Positions 1-10,565 of a DNA stretch of 64,000 nt are shown piece by piece. Below the pieces are notes generated by a model, which saw nothing but the letters and a program-made list of their open reading frames with translations, was not told the DNA's origin and did no database searches. The stretch covers positions 120,515,161-120,579,160 of the forward strand of contig CM036618.1 of the NCBI GenBank assembly GCA_020746105.1, in the 5' to 3' direction. A program made the translations under genes and the position numbers. Each line of letters begins with the position of its first letter. Position 1 is the first letter of the stretch. Source of the stretch: Trogon surrucura. Taxonomy: Eukaryota; Chordata; Aves; Trogoniformes; Trogonidae.

Positions 1-340
1 TATGCTTAATTCCCATCAGCATTAGGGAAGCTTAACGCAGAATTTATGGAGGAAAATGAAGGGTTTGTATTAGGCCAAGTAAATGGTTTGGCTTTATCTT
101 TCGGTCCCTCTTAATGAAAAGTAGCAGCCGCTTTTAAGCACGCTTTGTAGTTAGACAAGCCTTTGCTGCTGCAGAGAAATGTAAATTTATGAGAGCAACA
201 AAACAAATTGATTAGTGACATGGAAACCACTTAATTCTCGTTTCCCATATGGGAGATGGTTAAGCAACCATTTAACCTATTGGTATTTTGTAAGGAAGAT
301 ACTGCAAGCCTTCAGCAGAGATGCTGAAAATTCAAAATTA
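1..340. promoter_or_regulatory. Possible conserved non-coding element
   Basis: The block is repeat-free, has stops in all frames and holds several homeodomain-type cores, such as TTAATT near the start and ATTGATTAG near 210. It also carries a CATATG E-box near 246 within a short palindrome (CCCATATGGG). This texture resembles conserved enhancers of developmental genes. The evidence is compositional only, with no alignment behind it, and ordinary AT-rich intron sequence is the main alternative. Confidence 0.2.
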
Positions 341-2570
341 TCAGGCATTTGAGAACAGAATGTTTATAATTTTACAAAATGACAATATAAAACTGTCCTT
401 CCTGACCAAACCGCTATACATTTATCATTCCCCTACAAAAAGCTCAGTATTTTAAAACTGAAATACAATACCGAAATATTGAATTGACACTTATGATAAA
501 ATGCATTGGATTAAGACTTAATAAAGCAGTCGGTATATTACCAGTGAATAATGCGTCGTAAGATAAAGCTAGACATAAAACAAATAGAGTGTCAGAGCTA
601 ATTCTAACATGCATTTTTCAGCCATATTACTTATTTTATTACTACACTTTAAAATGCACGCGGAGAGTCAACAGCTTTTTTAAAAAGCAAATAACAATAA
701 ATCCCTTGAAGAGATTTACCTGATTTAGTCATGTTGCTAAATTAAAAATCAATGCAAAGTTCCCAAGAAACTAGTTAGTTCCTTGTCTGTCTTCATACTC
801 TGAAAAGCACTGTTAACAATCAGAGCGTTTCAAGAGAAGTTTCAGAAATAAAAATGAGTTTTTTGTTTCCTCCCGTGTGTCGGGAAAAATGGAATACAAC
901 AGAAGAGCAGCTTAAGATACAACTGTTTAACTATTTTGGCTGAAATTAATTTTCCTAAAACATTTTTTTTGATATTCAACATAAGCCTTCCCAAACCAAC
1001 AAGCCATAAACTAATTGTCTCAATAAATGATACTGTACACACTGGGTGTCAAAGCACAGAAGCAAACACTTGAGGCTTATGTAAATGTATTTTTCCCCGT
1101 ATTGGTAGCACAACAGTAAACCCCCCAAAAGATATCTTCCCAATAATTAAAGATATTTACAGAGGCAAACATTTGTATGCAAAGCCAACAGTACATTGCC
1201 TGAAAAATGTGTTTTATATTCAGGTTGGAAGTTTCAGAAGTGAGGTGCCCAGTCTCTATTTCAACCGTGTCCCCTATACAATTCCCAACTAGAATTTTCA
1301 CTAAAACTTTAACCCAAAGCCTACAATAGCCTACAGAAAAATAACTGTTTATTACAAGCCTACTAACAACACCGCTGATTTTCCTACAAGGCAGCTAGAC
1401 TCAAAAACCACCTCCTAAGGCACCGAAGCAGCACAGAAGAGCTGAAAACGGACCTGCCTGGCCCACGCGCTGCCCTGCTGCTTTCTCTGGTTTCCAAACT
1501 CTGTAGGAACAAACCCCCCGCCCGCTCAAGGAAGGATCTCTGCTGCGTTTCCCCTTTTGGTGCTCAGGGTCTGGGAATCGGGGCGGAGGGAAGAAGATGA
1601 ACATGCCAGAAAGGGAACGCACCCTTAGATCAGATATCACAGGAAAATCACTGACGCTCGCAAGCATTAAACACCGGTACAAGGCTTCTATCACTTCCAC
1701 TCTGGGGATTTTCTCCCTTGGTTCTCCAGCCCAGCAGGTTCCCTCCCTCTTGTTTTCCATCAGTGAAATTCCACCCCAGCCTTTCATCTTTCTCTCCATT
1801 TGGCAAAAGTTTACTCTCCCTCTCCCGCAGGTACAGATGAAGATAATAACTGTAAACTTTGCTTCTGTGTTTAAGCCCTTTCTTCCACCCCATCTTTAAC
1901 GTCCTTACTACAGAGATAGTGTCACCGTGTACATTATTGCCCTGCTGAAGCCACATTCAGGGCACAGAAGACAGGAGCAACAGTTTAAAACACATTTAGA
2001 ATTCAAAGAACTCCCAGAGTCCCAAAGTCTCAGGATCAGTCATAAGAACCCTTTATATTCTGACCAAATTGACAGTGACTCTTTCCACTTATTTTAAAAC
2101 TTTAATAATTGGATTCAATATTGTGTTAGAAGTTCTGACACAGAGCAGTACGTGATTTCTGGAAATCTTATGTGTAATAACTCAAGGAGCTTTAAAAATG
2201 GAACATTTTACATATATTTAAATATGGCTCATTAGCTTAACAAAGTTAACTTCCTTTTTCTCTGAATAACTCTCAAAAAAACCTGAAGGCAGACCGTTGG
2301 AAAATAATTATCAGGGTCTCTGTTCTTGGGTTGTTTTTTTTTAAGCATTCTCTAGTGAAAAGTCTCTCTAGTCTTTCCTGGTAACAGGAAACACTGTCAT
2401 ATCTAGAACAGTACCAGTTAAAGAGAAAAATGGGAAACACTTTTATTAAGAGGTTTCCAGAGAACCAGCCTCTTTTTCAGAGAGCTCCTTTAAAAGTAAG
2501 ACTAACTCTGAAGAAAAATTAGGATATCGAAGAGTTGCACATGTAAACTGAGTTTGGTTGCTGTGCATTA
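1..2570. other. Unique AT-rich non-coding DNA, no gene recognised
   Basis: No recognisable exon, repeat or RNA gene is visible here. The first 340 bases are listed separately as a possible conserved element. Bases 1400-1800 are richer in G+C and open for 132 codons on the minus strand (1401-1799). That frame is low in complexity, matches no family I know and has overlapping open frames on both strands, so I do not call it a gene. Confidence 0.6.
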
Positions 2571-2670
2571 ATCACAGAATGGTTCCAGTTGGAAGGCACC
2601 TTAAAGACCATCAAGGTCCAATGTCTCTGCCATGGGTAGGGCCACCTTCCGCTAGCTCAGGTAGCTTCCT
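2571..2670 (-). mobile_element. CR1 LINE 3' end fragment (minus strand)
   Basis: The plus strand starts with a TCACAGAAT-type end, the complement of the CR1 terminal ATTCTGTG octamer. It continues with the typical TTGGAAGGCACCTTAAAGACCATC stretch (given in words: the conserved 'TTGGAAGG...CC' block) and a CTCTGCCATGGG...GGCCACCTTCC motif, as in CR1 3' UTRs read backwards. Only about 100 bases remain, so this is a strongly 5'-truncated, non-autonomous copy. CR1 elements move by target-primed reverse transcription and are usually truncated at the 5' end in birds. The family call is firm; the subfamily is not determined. Confidence 0.88.
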
Positions 2671-3189
2671 TACATTATTTTTCCCCCAAGTACACAAAAT
2701 TACAGCTCAAATCCATATTTTTTTCCCTTACTCTTAAGTGTTGAGAATTCAGGGAAAAGAATAAATCACAATTCAGTCAACAAATAAGAACTTCTGTTTA
2801 AAAAAAAAAAAAATCTAATTTCACAGTGTCCTAACACTGCAACCTTTGGAATTTACATTCTAAAAACGTTCGTTCCAATTGGGAATATGAGAAACCTTTT
2901 GCTAATGAGATGCAGGGCTCTAAACAACTAGTGCAAAAAGCTTTTTTTGTACACATGAGCTCACTTCTCATGCCGAGGGATGATGGTTCCCCCTCTGCTT
3001 GCTCTCCGAGTCAAGCTGACTTCCCAGGGAAGGAAGAGAAGCACATTAGATCAGGCCCTGGAAGCAAAGTAGCTCTGTCGGGAAGCTTCTAGCCAGCTCA
3101 GAGAACGGGCAGACCTTGTTAAGAAGTTTGCTTGAATATGACCATGAAGACATACCTCAGTAATGCAGACCTCACACTACTCTGTCCTG
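2671..3189. other. Unique DNA between two CR1 tails
   Basis: Nothing gene-like is seen. An A14 tract lies at 2800-2813. A short open frame at 2910-3092 has no recognisable features. Confidence 0.5.
2800..2813 (+). repeat. A14 homopolymer tract
   Basis: This is an uninterrupted run of A in unique DNA, not attached to a recognisable retroposon. It is likely length-variable. Confidence 0.9.
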
Positions 3190-3390
3190 ATGTTCTTCAC
3201 CATAAGGGTGGTGAAACCCTGGCATAGGTTGTCCAGAGCGGTGGTGGAGGTTCCATCCCTGGAGACAATCAAGGTCAGGCTTGGTGGGGCTCTGAGCAAG
3301 CTCATGGAGTTAAAGATGTCCCTTCTCACTGCAGGGGGGTTGGACTAGATGACCTTTCAAGGTCCCTTCCAGCCCAACACATTCTGTGAT
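3190..3390 (+). mobile_element. CR1 LINE 3' fragment with ORF2 C-terminal remnant
   Basis: This is a plus-strand CR1 copy of about 200 bases. Its first part encodes the end of the reverse-transcriptase ORF2: the frame reads FFTIRVVKPWHRLSR, then EVPSLETIKVRLGG, matching the usual CR1 C-terminal pattern FFTVRVVKHWNRLPREVV...PSLE. It runs on into the 3' UTR with the CACTGCAGGGGGGTTGGAC motif and ends with ATTCTGTG. The copy is truncated at its 5' end and cannot move. It lies about 520 bases from the oppositely oriented copy at 2571-2670; the two are independent insertions. Confidence 0.93.
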
Positions 3391-6300
3391 GTCAGAACAT
3401 CTGCAGAAAACCATCCCACGCACAGCACAACCGAGTGCAGCTCAGCCCAGAACGATCCAGCCAACAGATTCCAAGGTTCTCAGTGAAATATCTGGGTCTT
3501 CCTACTATTTTTGACACAAGAAACTTTTCAAGGTACGTTACGAACCTTCTGTATCCATCCAAGGTTTATTAGAGGGTCAGAAGAATCATGTAAGTGGAAA
3601 GTGAAAGCTTACCAGAAAATGAGAAAATCAAAAAAGACAGGAAAAGGAGATCTGATTAGAAACACTGGGCACAGAAGCCAAGGTAAATGCACATCATAAA
3701 TGCTCAGAACAACGCTTGCTTACGCGTAGCCAGGACACTTGACAATTTGTCTTTATTATTAAGAAGCACTTTTACAGTTTTCTCATTTACTCAGGTAATC
3801 TCAGTCTATCTAGAGACTAGGAAGGGGGTTCAGGAGTAAATTTCTTGGAAGAAGATTGGTTTGCTTTATTGTAATTTCCTCTTTTCAAACAGCCTGTTTA
3901 AACAGTTCTTCATTAGGAAGTAGCAAAAACGACAACAGACTTACAAATTGCAGATTGTAGCAACCACACCTTGAAAAATTAATTTCAGTGCGTATTCTCA
4001 AGAACCTACTGCATGAAATAACTACTAATGCACATTTCAAGTAATGCTTGTGGTCAAAGCAAGAAAAATAAAAATCACCAGAGGATCAGAGAAACATGGA
4101 GCTAAGAGATTATACAGTCCCAAGCCTTCTATGAAAATACATTCCCATAACTTCCACAGAAGCACATTTGCATATCCACAAGGCTGCATCAGTTAGATAG
4201 ATAAGTATGTATGAATTCTGTTCTATACAGAAAATACCATTAAAATTATTTTAAGCCTACAACTTGGGAAAAAAAGTTCTGACATCCAAAGAAAACCATC
4301 TTTGCTTCAAATTAAACCAATTGCTTCTTGAGCTTCCCCTACAAGACATGGAAAATGAATGACTATATATTTTTAAATAGAAATCTTTTAAAATCAAAGA
4401 CCTGCCCTTCCACCCTTGTCTTTTTTTTTTAAGAGAAAAAATTCCACATTTTTTTTCCTCTCAAGGCATGATTTCTACACCTCCTCATGCTCTCATTTCG
4501 TCTTTGGAATAGACGGTGCAGTTCTGAGTGAGCAGCCTCAGAAGCCCTGTTGCTCCCCTCCCCAAATTTAGGGAGGCAATTCTAGTTCTATGCTCACTTC
4601 TGCACTTTTTTTTTTTGTCATTACAGCAGCTACTATGCAGTTCAGCAGCTCAGCCAACATCACTTCCCAATAAATTTTATTTTATATATACAACAGATTG
4701 ACAAAGGAGAGCATATTTTGTTCCCAAGTCTGTCCTCAGACACGTTGTTTGGGATCCCAAAGGAAGCAGCTTTGATGTTTTTGAGTTCTAAGTTATCTGC
4801 CTGTAGCTCTTCATTCAAAGTGACCCAAACATTGCATATTACTTACTTGCTGGACAAGACTTAAGCTAACCTGCAGACACGTCCCCTTAGTCTAGACGTT
4901 TTAATCCCAAATGTGAACCCTGTAATTTGCCACCACTGTACAAGACTACTAATGCCCACCCATCAACACTAACTTGGCTCACTCACCTTAGAAAGGCAAC
5001 AAAGAAAATTTATCCTAACAGAAATACATACATATTTGAACTCTGCAAAAAGATCACACTATTTGGTCCACTTAAAACCTGGAGCACTTTCCAATAGTCC
5101 AGGTACTTGGCAGAAAAACAACAGAAAATAAGAAATAATTTCCCCTCCGACCTTACACACAAGCATGAAAAACAACTGGCACTTCTAGCCTCATCTACTT
5201 CAATCACAAAAAAAGGTAATTTTTCAAACATTGCTCATTAATCTCTTCAACTAGACACTACAGCACTATCCCAGAAGCACGTGCTACAGAGCTGCTTCAA
5301 CTCCTTTTAGTTTACGATGGAGCTGGACCTGGCAGGGTGAGCAGAGACCCCCAAGCTCTTCCAGAGAGGTAATCTGGAAGGGAAGCTTGCCATTGATTTA
5401 AAACCACGTAGTATAATTTACACTTAATATCTCAAACCTTCACTAATGAAATCAGATAAACAGAATATTTAATTAATCCCATTCCCAACACAATTTCTTC
5501 CGAGTTGTCAGGAACAATCAACAAACGACAAGTCCTACATCATTAGTCTTTCCTGCGATTGTTTTCAAAACAACTAAATTGTGATCACCAGAGGCTTAAA
5601 AAGTACTGCTGGTCTTATTGATTATTGCTGTGCAAAGACATTTTTCTTGCCTGTGTTCTCTTCCCAGCTTTGCACACAAAGATAATTAAGCCGCGAGACG
5701 GAGCAGTGCTGATAAGGCACATCCCCGGCTGGGCAGCGAGGCGCCCAGGTGAAGCCCAACACCTTGGGTATTTGCAAGCACATGTTAATCAGCAGCTACC
5801 ACGTAGTCCAACCCATCCCCTCTCAGATTGCGACAATTTAGTCTGAATAACAAGGACACAGACCTGTATTGCTATGCCGGAAAAAAACCCCACCCAACAC
5901 AACCAACAAACCACAACAGATGAAGTGACTAAGACTGGAAGCAGCACCCAACACCGTGGAAGTGTTTTATGCGCATTAATTAGGTTCTCAATTAGTTTTA
6001 TTTCAATTGCCAAACTAACATTGTTTGAAACAGTAAAAAAAATGAGTTTTAATATTCTGAGAACTTGCAGTTTTCTTCCAGAAATGCAGTTTCTGTCTAG
6101 TCACAGCCATGTTCCTACTCTGTTGATTAATAGTCAAAAAAATATTGAGTAACTACACATAGGTGTCATTTGGCAGATCCTTACACACTATAAATAAGAA
6201 GAATTGCAGTGCAACAAACCAGTCTTTCTAAGAGCTGAGAGACAAGTAGTCCCAAGATGAAAGAACGGGGTTTTGTAGGAAACACTTTTGTGTTCTGCTT

Positions 6301-6900
6301 TTTCTCCCCCGTTTTAAAAATGAGTTGCGCCTACATTTATCCAACTTACCTTCTGTTTTCTGCTGCAAATTCACGTGGGAGCTGCTTCACATCACCGCAG
6401 CCCACAGGGAGGAAACTGAGAGGCCACCTCAGCCGTATCTCCCCTTGCTCAGGGGTGCCGCCAGGCTCACCCCCAGCTATTTCTTCTGAAGGTCAAACAA
6501 CCGCTTATTTTTCATCATCACACGGTTAATTAGGAGGAACGCCAGCAAGGTTATCAAGAAAGGTTCTTGCCCAAGCCTGGCATTAGGCAGAACATTAATA
6601 GGGTTTTTTATATCCTGTGAACCGAACAAAAAATAACAATGCTTTAAGCCTTCCACTTGTCTTTGCAAACACAGACTCAAAGCAGAGAAAAATCTCTCGT
6701 TCAACTCAACGTGCACTGGATCAGGGGACCTTAACAGATCTGTTACGGGGCACATTTCTATAACATACATGAAATAACTGTCTGACCTCTGTATCGATAG
6801 GTTTTAAACAGTTCTTACTCTAAAATGTATTTGTGTTCACAATGCTAGTTTTCTTCAGTATCTACGTGTGCATAAGCCATTAAAAGTGCAGAACTTGCCA
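3391..6900. other. Unique AT-rich non-coding DNA
   Basis: No repeat or exon is recognised. Short T tracts occur near 4420-4450 and 4606. A slightly more CpG-bearing stretch lies around 5690-5760. Open frames of 60-100 codons are scattered on both strands at chance density and none carries a known motif. Confidence 0.5.
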
Positions 6901-9900
6901 AAAATACTCCCCTGTGTAATTAACAAGCAAATAACACGACTGAACAGGGAATAAATGTGACTAAGTGTAAAAGCAAAAGAAACCAACTATTTAGCAGACT
7001 TGATTTGCATTTTTCCAACCCTCCACAACTAAACAGATTTCAGTACAATTTCAATCCCGTTTTATTTAAATTTCATACTAGTTTTAATAAGTTAATATCA
7101 TAATTGTATGCACAAATGCTTTCCAGTGCGGTATGACACCAACAGAAGAAATTCTGCCTCTCTCAGATTGCTGTAAACATCATTAAATTGCAAAGTAATA
7201 AGGATTTTACAAAGTAATATGCAAATTTCACTCACGATACTATCACTGAAAGTTTCATATAGTATTGATCAGTAAAAGCATTTGCCTTTACCTGTTAAGG
7301 ATACGGAGTTGTTAATACATCATCATACAGCACTAAACATTAAGGAAATGCACACATAACAAGACTTGCTCATCTATAAAATCCATTCATATAAATAAAA
7401 ATCTGTGTTTCAGAACTGCTCAATGGAAATATTTGCTGTATTTTAATTCATAAGGAATGCTTCTTACACAATGCTTTTCTTTAAATACCATCACCAGTTT
7501 GCTAGAACATTCATGAGGACAAAAGCAAGAGAAACCTAGGAAAAAAAACCCAAAAAACATTACGCAGCTATTGCAAATGAAATATATACTAGATATCTTA
7601 CATAGCTCCAGGTACTTTTGTCACTAAGCATCAAAACCAAACCAGGAGACAGGACATCCTGTATTACATGGCAAAAAGCCAATCCACTGTGATCATTCTA
7701 GTCAATACTAGATGAGTCTCTTGTTCTTGTTTTTAACCATGTAGAAATAGCTGCCTAGACATGGCTCCTCTTTATGTGTGTATACACATACACGCTGGAA
7801 CTGTGGCAACACTGGCCTTAAAAAAAAAAAGCAAACTAAAAGGATAAAGAAATGTGAAACAAGATCATCCACTAAAGGTAAGGCCAACATATCAAGGCGT
7901 AGAAAATGAGTGCTAAGAATGGAAAGCAGGAATGAGTCAGTGAAGAAAGCACCAGAACTCTCTCTGGTAACAGAAAATATACGGCATCGGGTGGATTCAG
8001 TCAGACCAGCTTCTACCACCCAACCGATGTTATTGGTATCGCTCCATAGCCCTTAGATACAGACTAGTTAATGAAAAAACTACAGGAAAAGCAAGAAAAA
8101 CCTCAGAAGAGAATATGATCTTGGGTTAAGCTCAGAGTGAAATGCAAAAAAATTCATGAAGCCCATTGGGTAACACTAGTGACAAAAAGCTACACAGCAC
8201 CTCTTGTTATATTGTATTTAAAGTATTTACCACATTTTTGAGTTGTAAATGAAGTTTAAGTATTTCATTGCTGAAACGGGATCTTAAGTCTGTAAAATAT
8301 AATTTACCTTTCCTCAATTATTGCTTTTTAAAAGCTTTTTTTCAGGTAAGCTGTAAAACAACTGACTCGGATTCATACGCGGGGAAGTCGGGAGCCATGT
8401 GCAGACCGTATCACATCACCACACATCAGCAACGTTCATGCGCTGCACAATCCAATTATGATGCCTGCCCACAAAAGTGCAACTAAGAGAAGAAAGGAAG
8501 AAGCAGTGACGAGAAGAAAAAGGATGAAATTAATTTGTTGTCTGTGAGTGAGCCTTTAAACCCAGCAGCCTTGTTAGCATCCGCTTAAAAGTGCATTTGG
8601 AAGCCACAGAGCTAATATCACCTATTTTTAATTTTCTTTCTTCATGCAGGCAACTGAAATAAGTCATCTTTTTTAACCAAAGACGTTACAAAGAAAATTT
8701 ATTAACTCCATTTCATTTTCCTATGATGAAAAAACAGAAAGAAATGAGAAACAAAACACTCGAGACTTGAAAAAAAATAACAACCTGAAGCTCCTTACTT
8801 CAAGGTTAATGTGAAAGAAATTTACTTGAGTCAAACATCGCACCAATTACTAGGCAAAAAAAATGGTAAGCTCTGTTTTCTAACAGTAGAGGTAGATGTT
8901 TCCAGAATGCTCATTATATATAAATTTAAGTTGCTCCAGGGACTGATTAAGGCTAGAGAAGTTCTATCAATACCATTAAGCTCACTAAGATGCAGTTCTT
9001 CCCTCTCAATGCATTTCTGCCTTCAAAAATGAGGGTACAACTACAAATGTTCTGAAGTATCATCTAGTGTTACAGTTCCTCCTTCTTCAACTATAAGGTC
9101 AACTGCTTTAAGTATTCAACTGCAACCAACACAAAACTATTTTACCTAGACAAAAACCGGCAACGCGCAGAAAAGAGCCCATCACCAGCATAGCTGGTTC
9201 GTTATTTTAGACGCCAATTCAGAAACTGAGAAGTGTCACAGACTGAACCGTGTCTTCAAATGGTATCTTCAGAAAGGCTGTCCTCTTGGAGAATGTTACT
9301 CAAAGCAAGGTTATTTTTTGTAAAAGGATTGTTTCATCCTACACTGATAAAGAGCCTTTTCTAGCCGGCTTGACTACTACAAAATTAGCTCATGAAGAGG
9401 CAGTCCAGAATAAAATGTAAGGCCTTACACAACTCGAAATTAGTTCATCTTCATATGCAATGGTTTCATTACTCTTCTGTAATAAAAAATTAAGTTAAAT
9501 AATAATTCTTTTTCTTACTAAGGGACAACCATGACTTTAAGATCATGATCGTTTTGCTGGTTACAAAAAGCATTTGTCTTTCGAAAAACAAACCCAAACC
9601 ACCCAACTTCCAGCCAACAGGGACATTCACGACGGGTCAGAGTATCATCCCCACAAGCTTCCCAGTCAGACGCTGTATTGAAAAACTGGGTTAAACCTGT
9701 TTGCCAGGAACTAACGCATTTATTCAAGTGCAAGTATTTTTTGAACAATGGAAGAACTTATATACCTGCGAACAAAGCTTTCTTTACCTCTCCAAAAGGA
9801 CCTACACACCTATATACGGACAGATTCAATAGTTACAAGCTCAAGTGACTTTTTGCATTTACCAGATGGTACTGGCAGGATTGCTAAATTTGGACCCGCT

Positions 9901-10390
9901 GCTTTGCGTTCTAATGCAAAGATGCTGCTCCCAGCTCAGGAGTAACAGGAAAGTTATTTGCACTCATCACCTTTGAGAGATGACCTCTCCAGAACATTTG
10001 CTTCATTCATTTCCAGGTGCCAGCACAAGCAGTAGCAACAAATTACACTCTTCTTTGTTTATCGGCCACAAACCATAATCCCCCCACAGGAAGCGTAGAA
10101 ACTTCCCAAATTGATGCAGCGAGCACTGCTAGGTAAGGAGCTTTACTTTACCCAACAGGATACATGTATAGCTCTGAGCTGATGTACACACACCTCACAC
10201 AACAGCCGCATGTGCCGACTGCCAGAAGGCAACATCTTCCAATGATGGGTCAACCGACTAAAAACAAAGAAAAGCAAATAGTGGTGGGAAATTTCTTAAA
10301 CTTCTAGTCAGCAGCCCTTTAAGCTGGACCTTTTCAGCAGTGGTGAGGAGTGACCACTTGGTTCTATCTTGCGTAGTGCTCTACTGGAAG
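6901..10390. other. Unique AT-rich non-coding DNA
   Basis: No repeats or exons are recognised. The one distinct patch, 8340-8490, is listed separately because it keeps CpGs in an AT-rich setting. The remainder is ordinary AT-rich sequence with short A or T runs. Confidence 0.5.
8340..8490. promoter_or_regulatory. Possible conserved non-coding element
   Basis: A roughly 150-base patch has several CpGs, the motif CAATCCAATTATGATG and no repeat similarity. It is open on the plus strand as the end of a 72-codon frame (8268-8486), but the residues resemble no protein known to me. A conserved enhancer or an unrecognised exon are both possible. Support is compositional only. Confidence 0.2.
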
Positions 10391-10565
10391 AATCCTAGAA
10401 TGGCCTAGGCTGGAAGGGACCTTAGAGATCATTTAATCCAACCTCCCTGTCACGGGCAGGGACGCCTCTCAACTAGATCAGGAAACACACGGGGACCGAA
10501 CGGGAATCAAACCGGTGACCTTTGGTATTTCAGCACCACGCTCAACCGAGTGAGCTAAACATGAC
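10391..10565 (-). mobile_element. Composite SINE: tRNA-Ile-like head plus CR1-type tail (TguSINE1-like)
   Basis: Read on the minus strand, the element opens with a tRNA-like head (about 10565 down to 10491) that follows isoleucine tRNA closely: TTAGCTCACTCGGTTGAGC for the D arm, then GTGGTGCTG before the anticodon region. The T arm reads GGTCACCGGTTTGATTCCCG. The pol III A box lies at 10546-10558 and the B box at 10503-10513. It is followed at once (10480 down to 10391) by a CR1-type 3' end: GATCTAGTTGAGAGGCG, then TGGATTAAATGATCTCTAA, ending in a degraded ATTCTAGGATTCT octamer pair. Composite SINEs of this build, made from a tRNA-Ile head and the 3' end of a CR1 LINE that supplies the mobilising machinery, are known from passerine birds. 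The anticodon arm is disrupted and about a fifth of head positions differ from tRNA-Ile as I remember it, so this is an old SINE copy and not a working tRNA gene. Confidence 0.82.
10503..10513 (-). promoter_or_regulatory. Pol III B box of the SINE
   Basis: The minus strand reads GGTTTGATTCC, one change from the GGTTCGATTCC type. The matching A box, TTAGCTCACTCGG, is at 10546-10558. Spacing of about 35 bases agrees with a tRNA-type internal promoter. Confidence 0.75.

Noticed and set aside
10491-10565. Functional tRNA-Ile gene
   Set aside because: The anticodon arm and several conserved positions are altered, the 5' acceptor strand does not pair well, and a CR1 tail is attached, so it is a SINE head.
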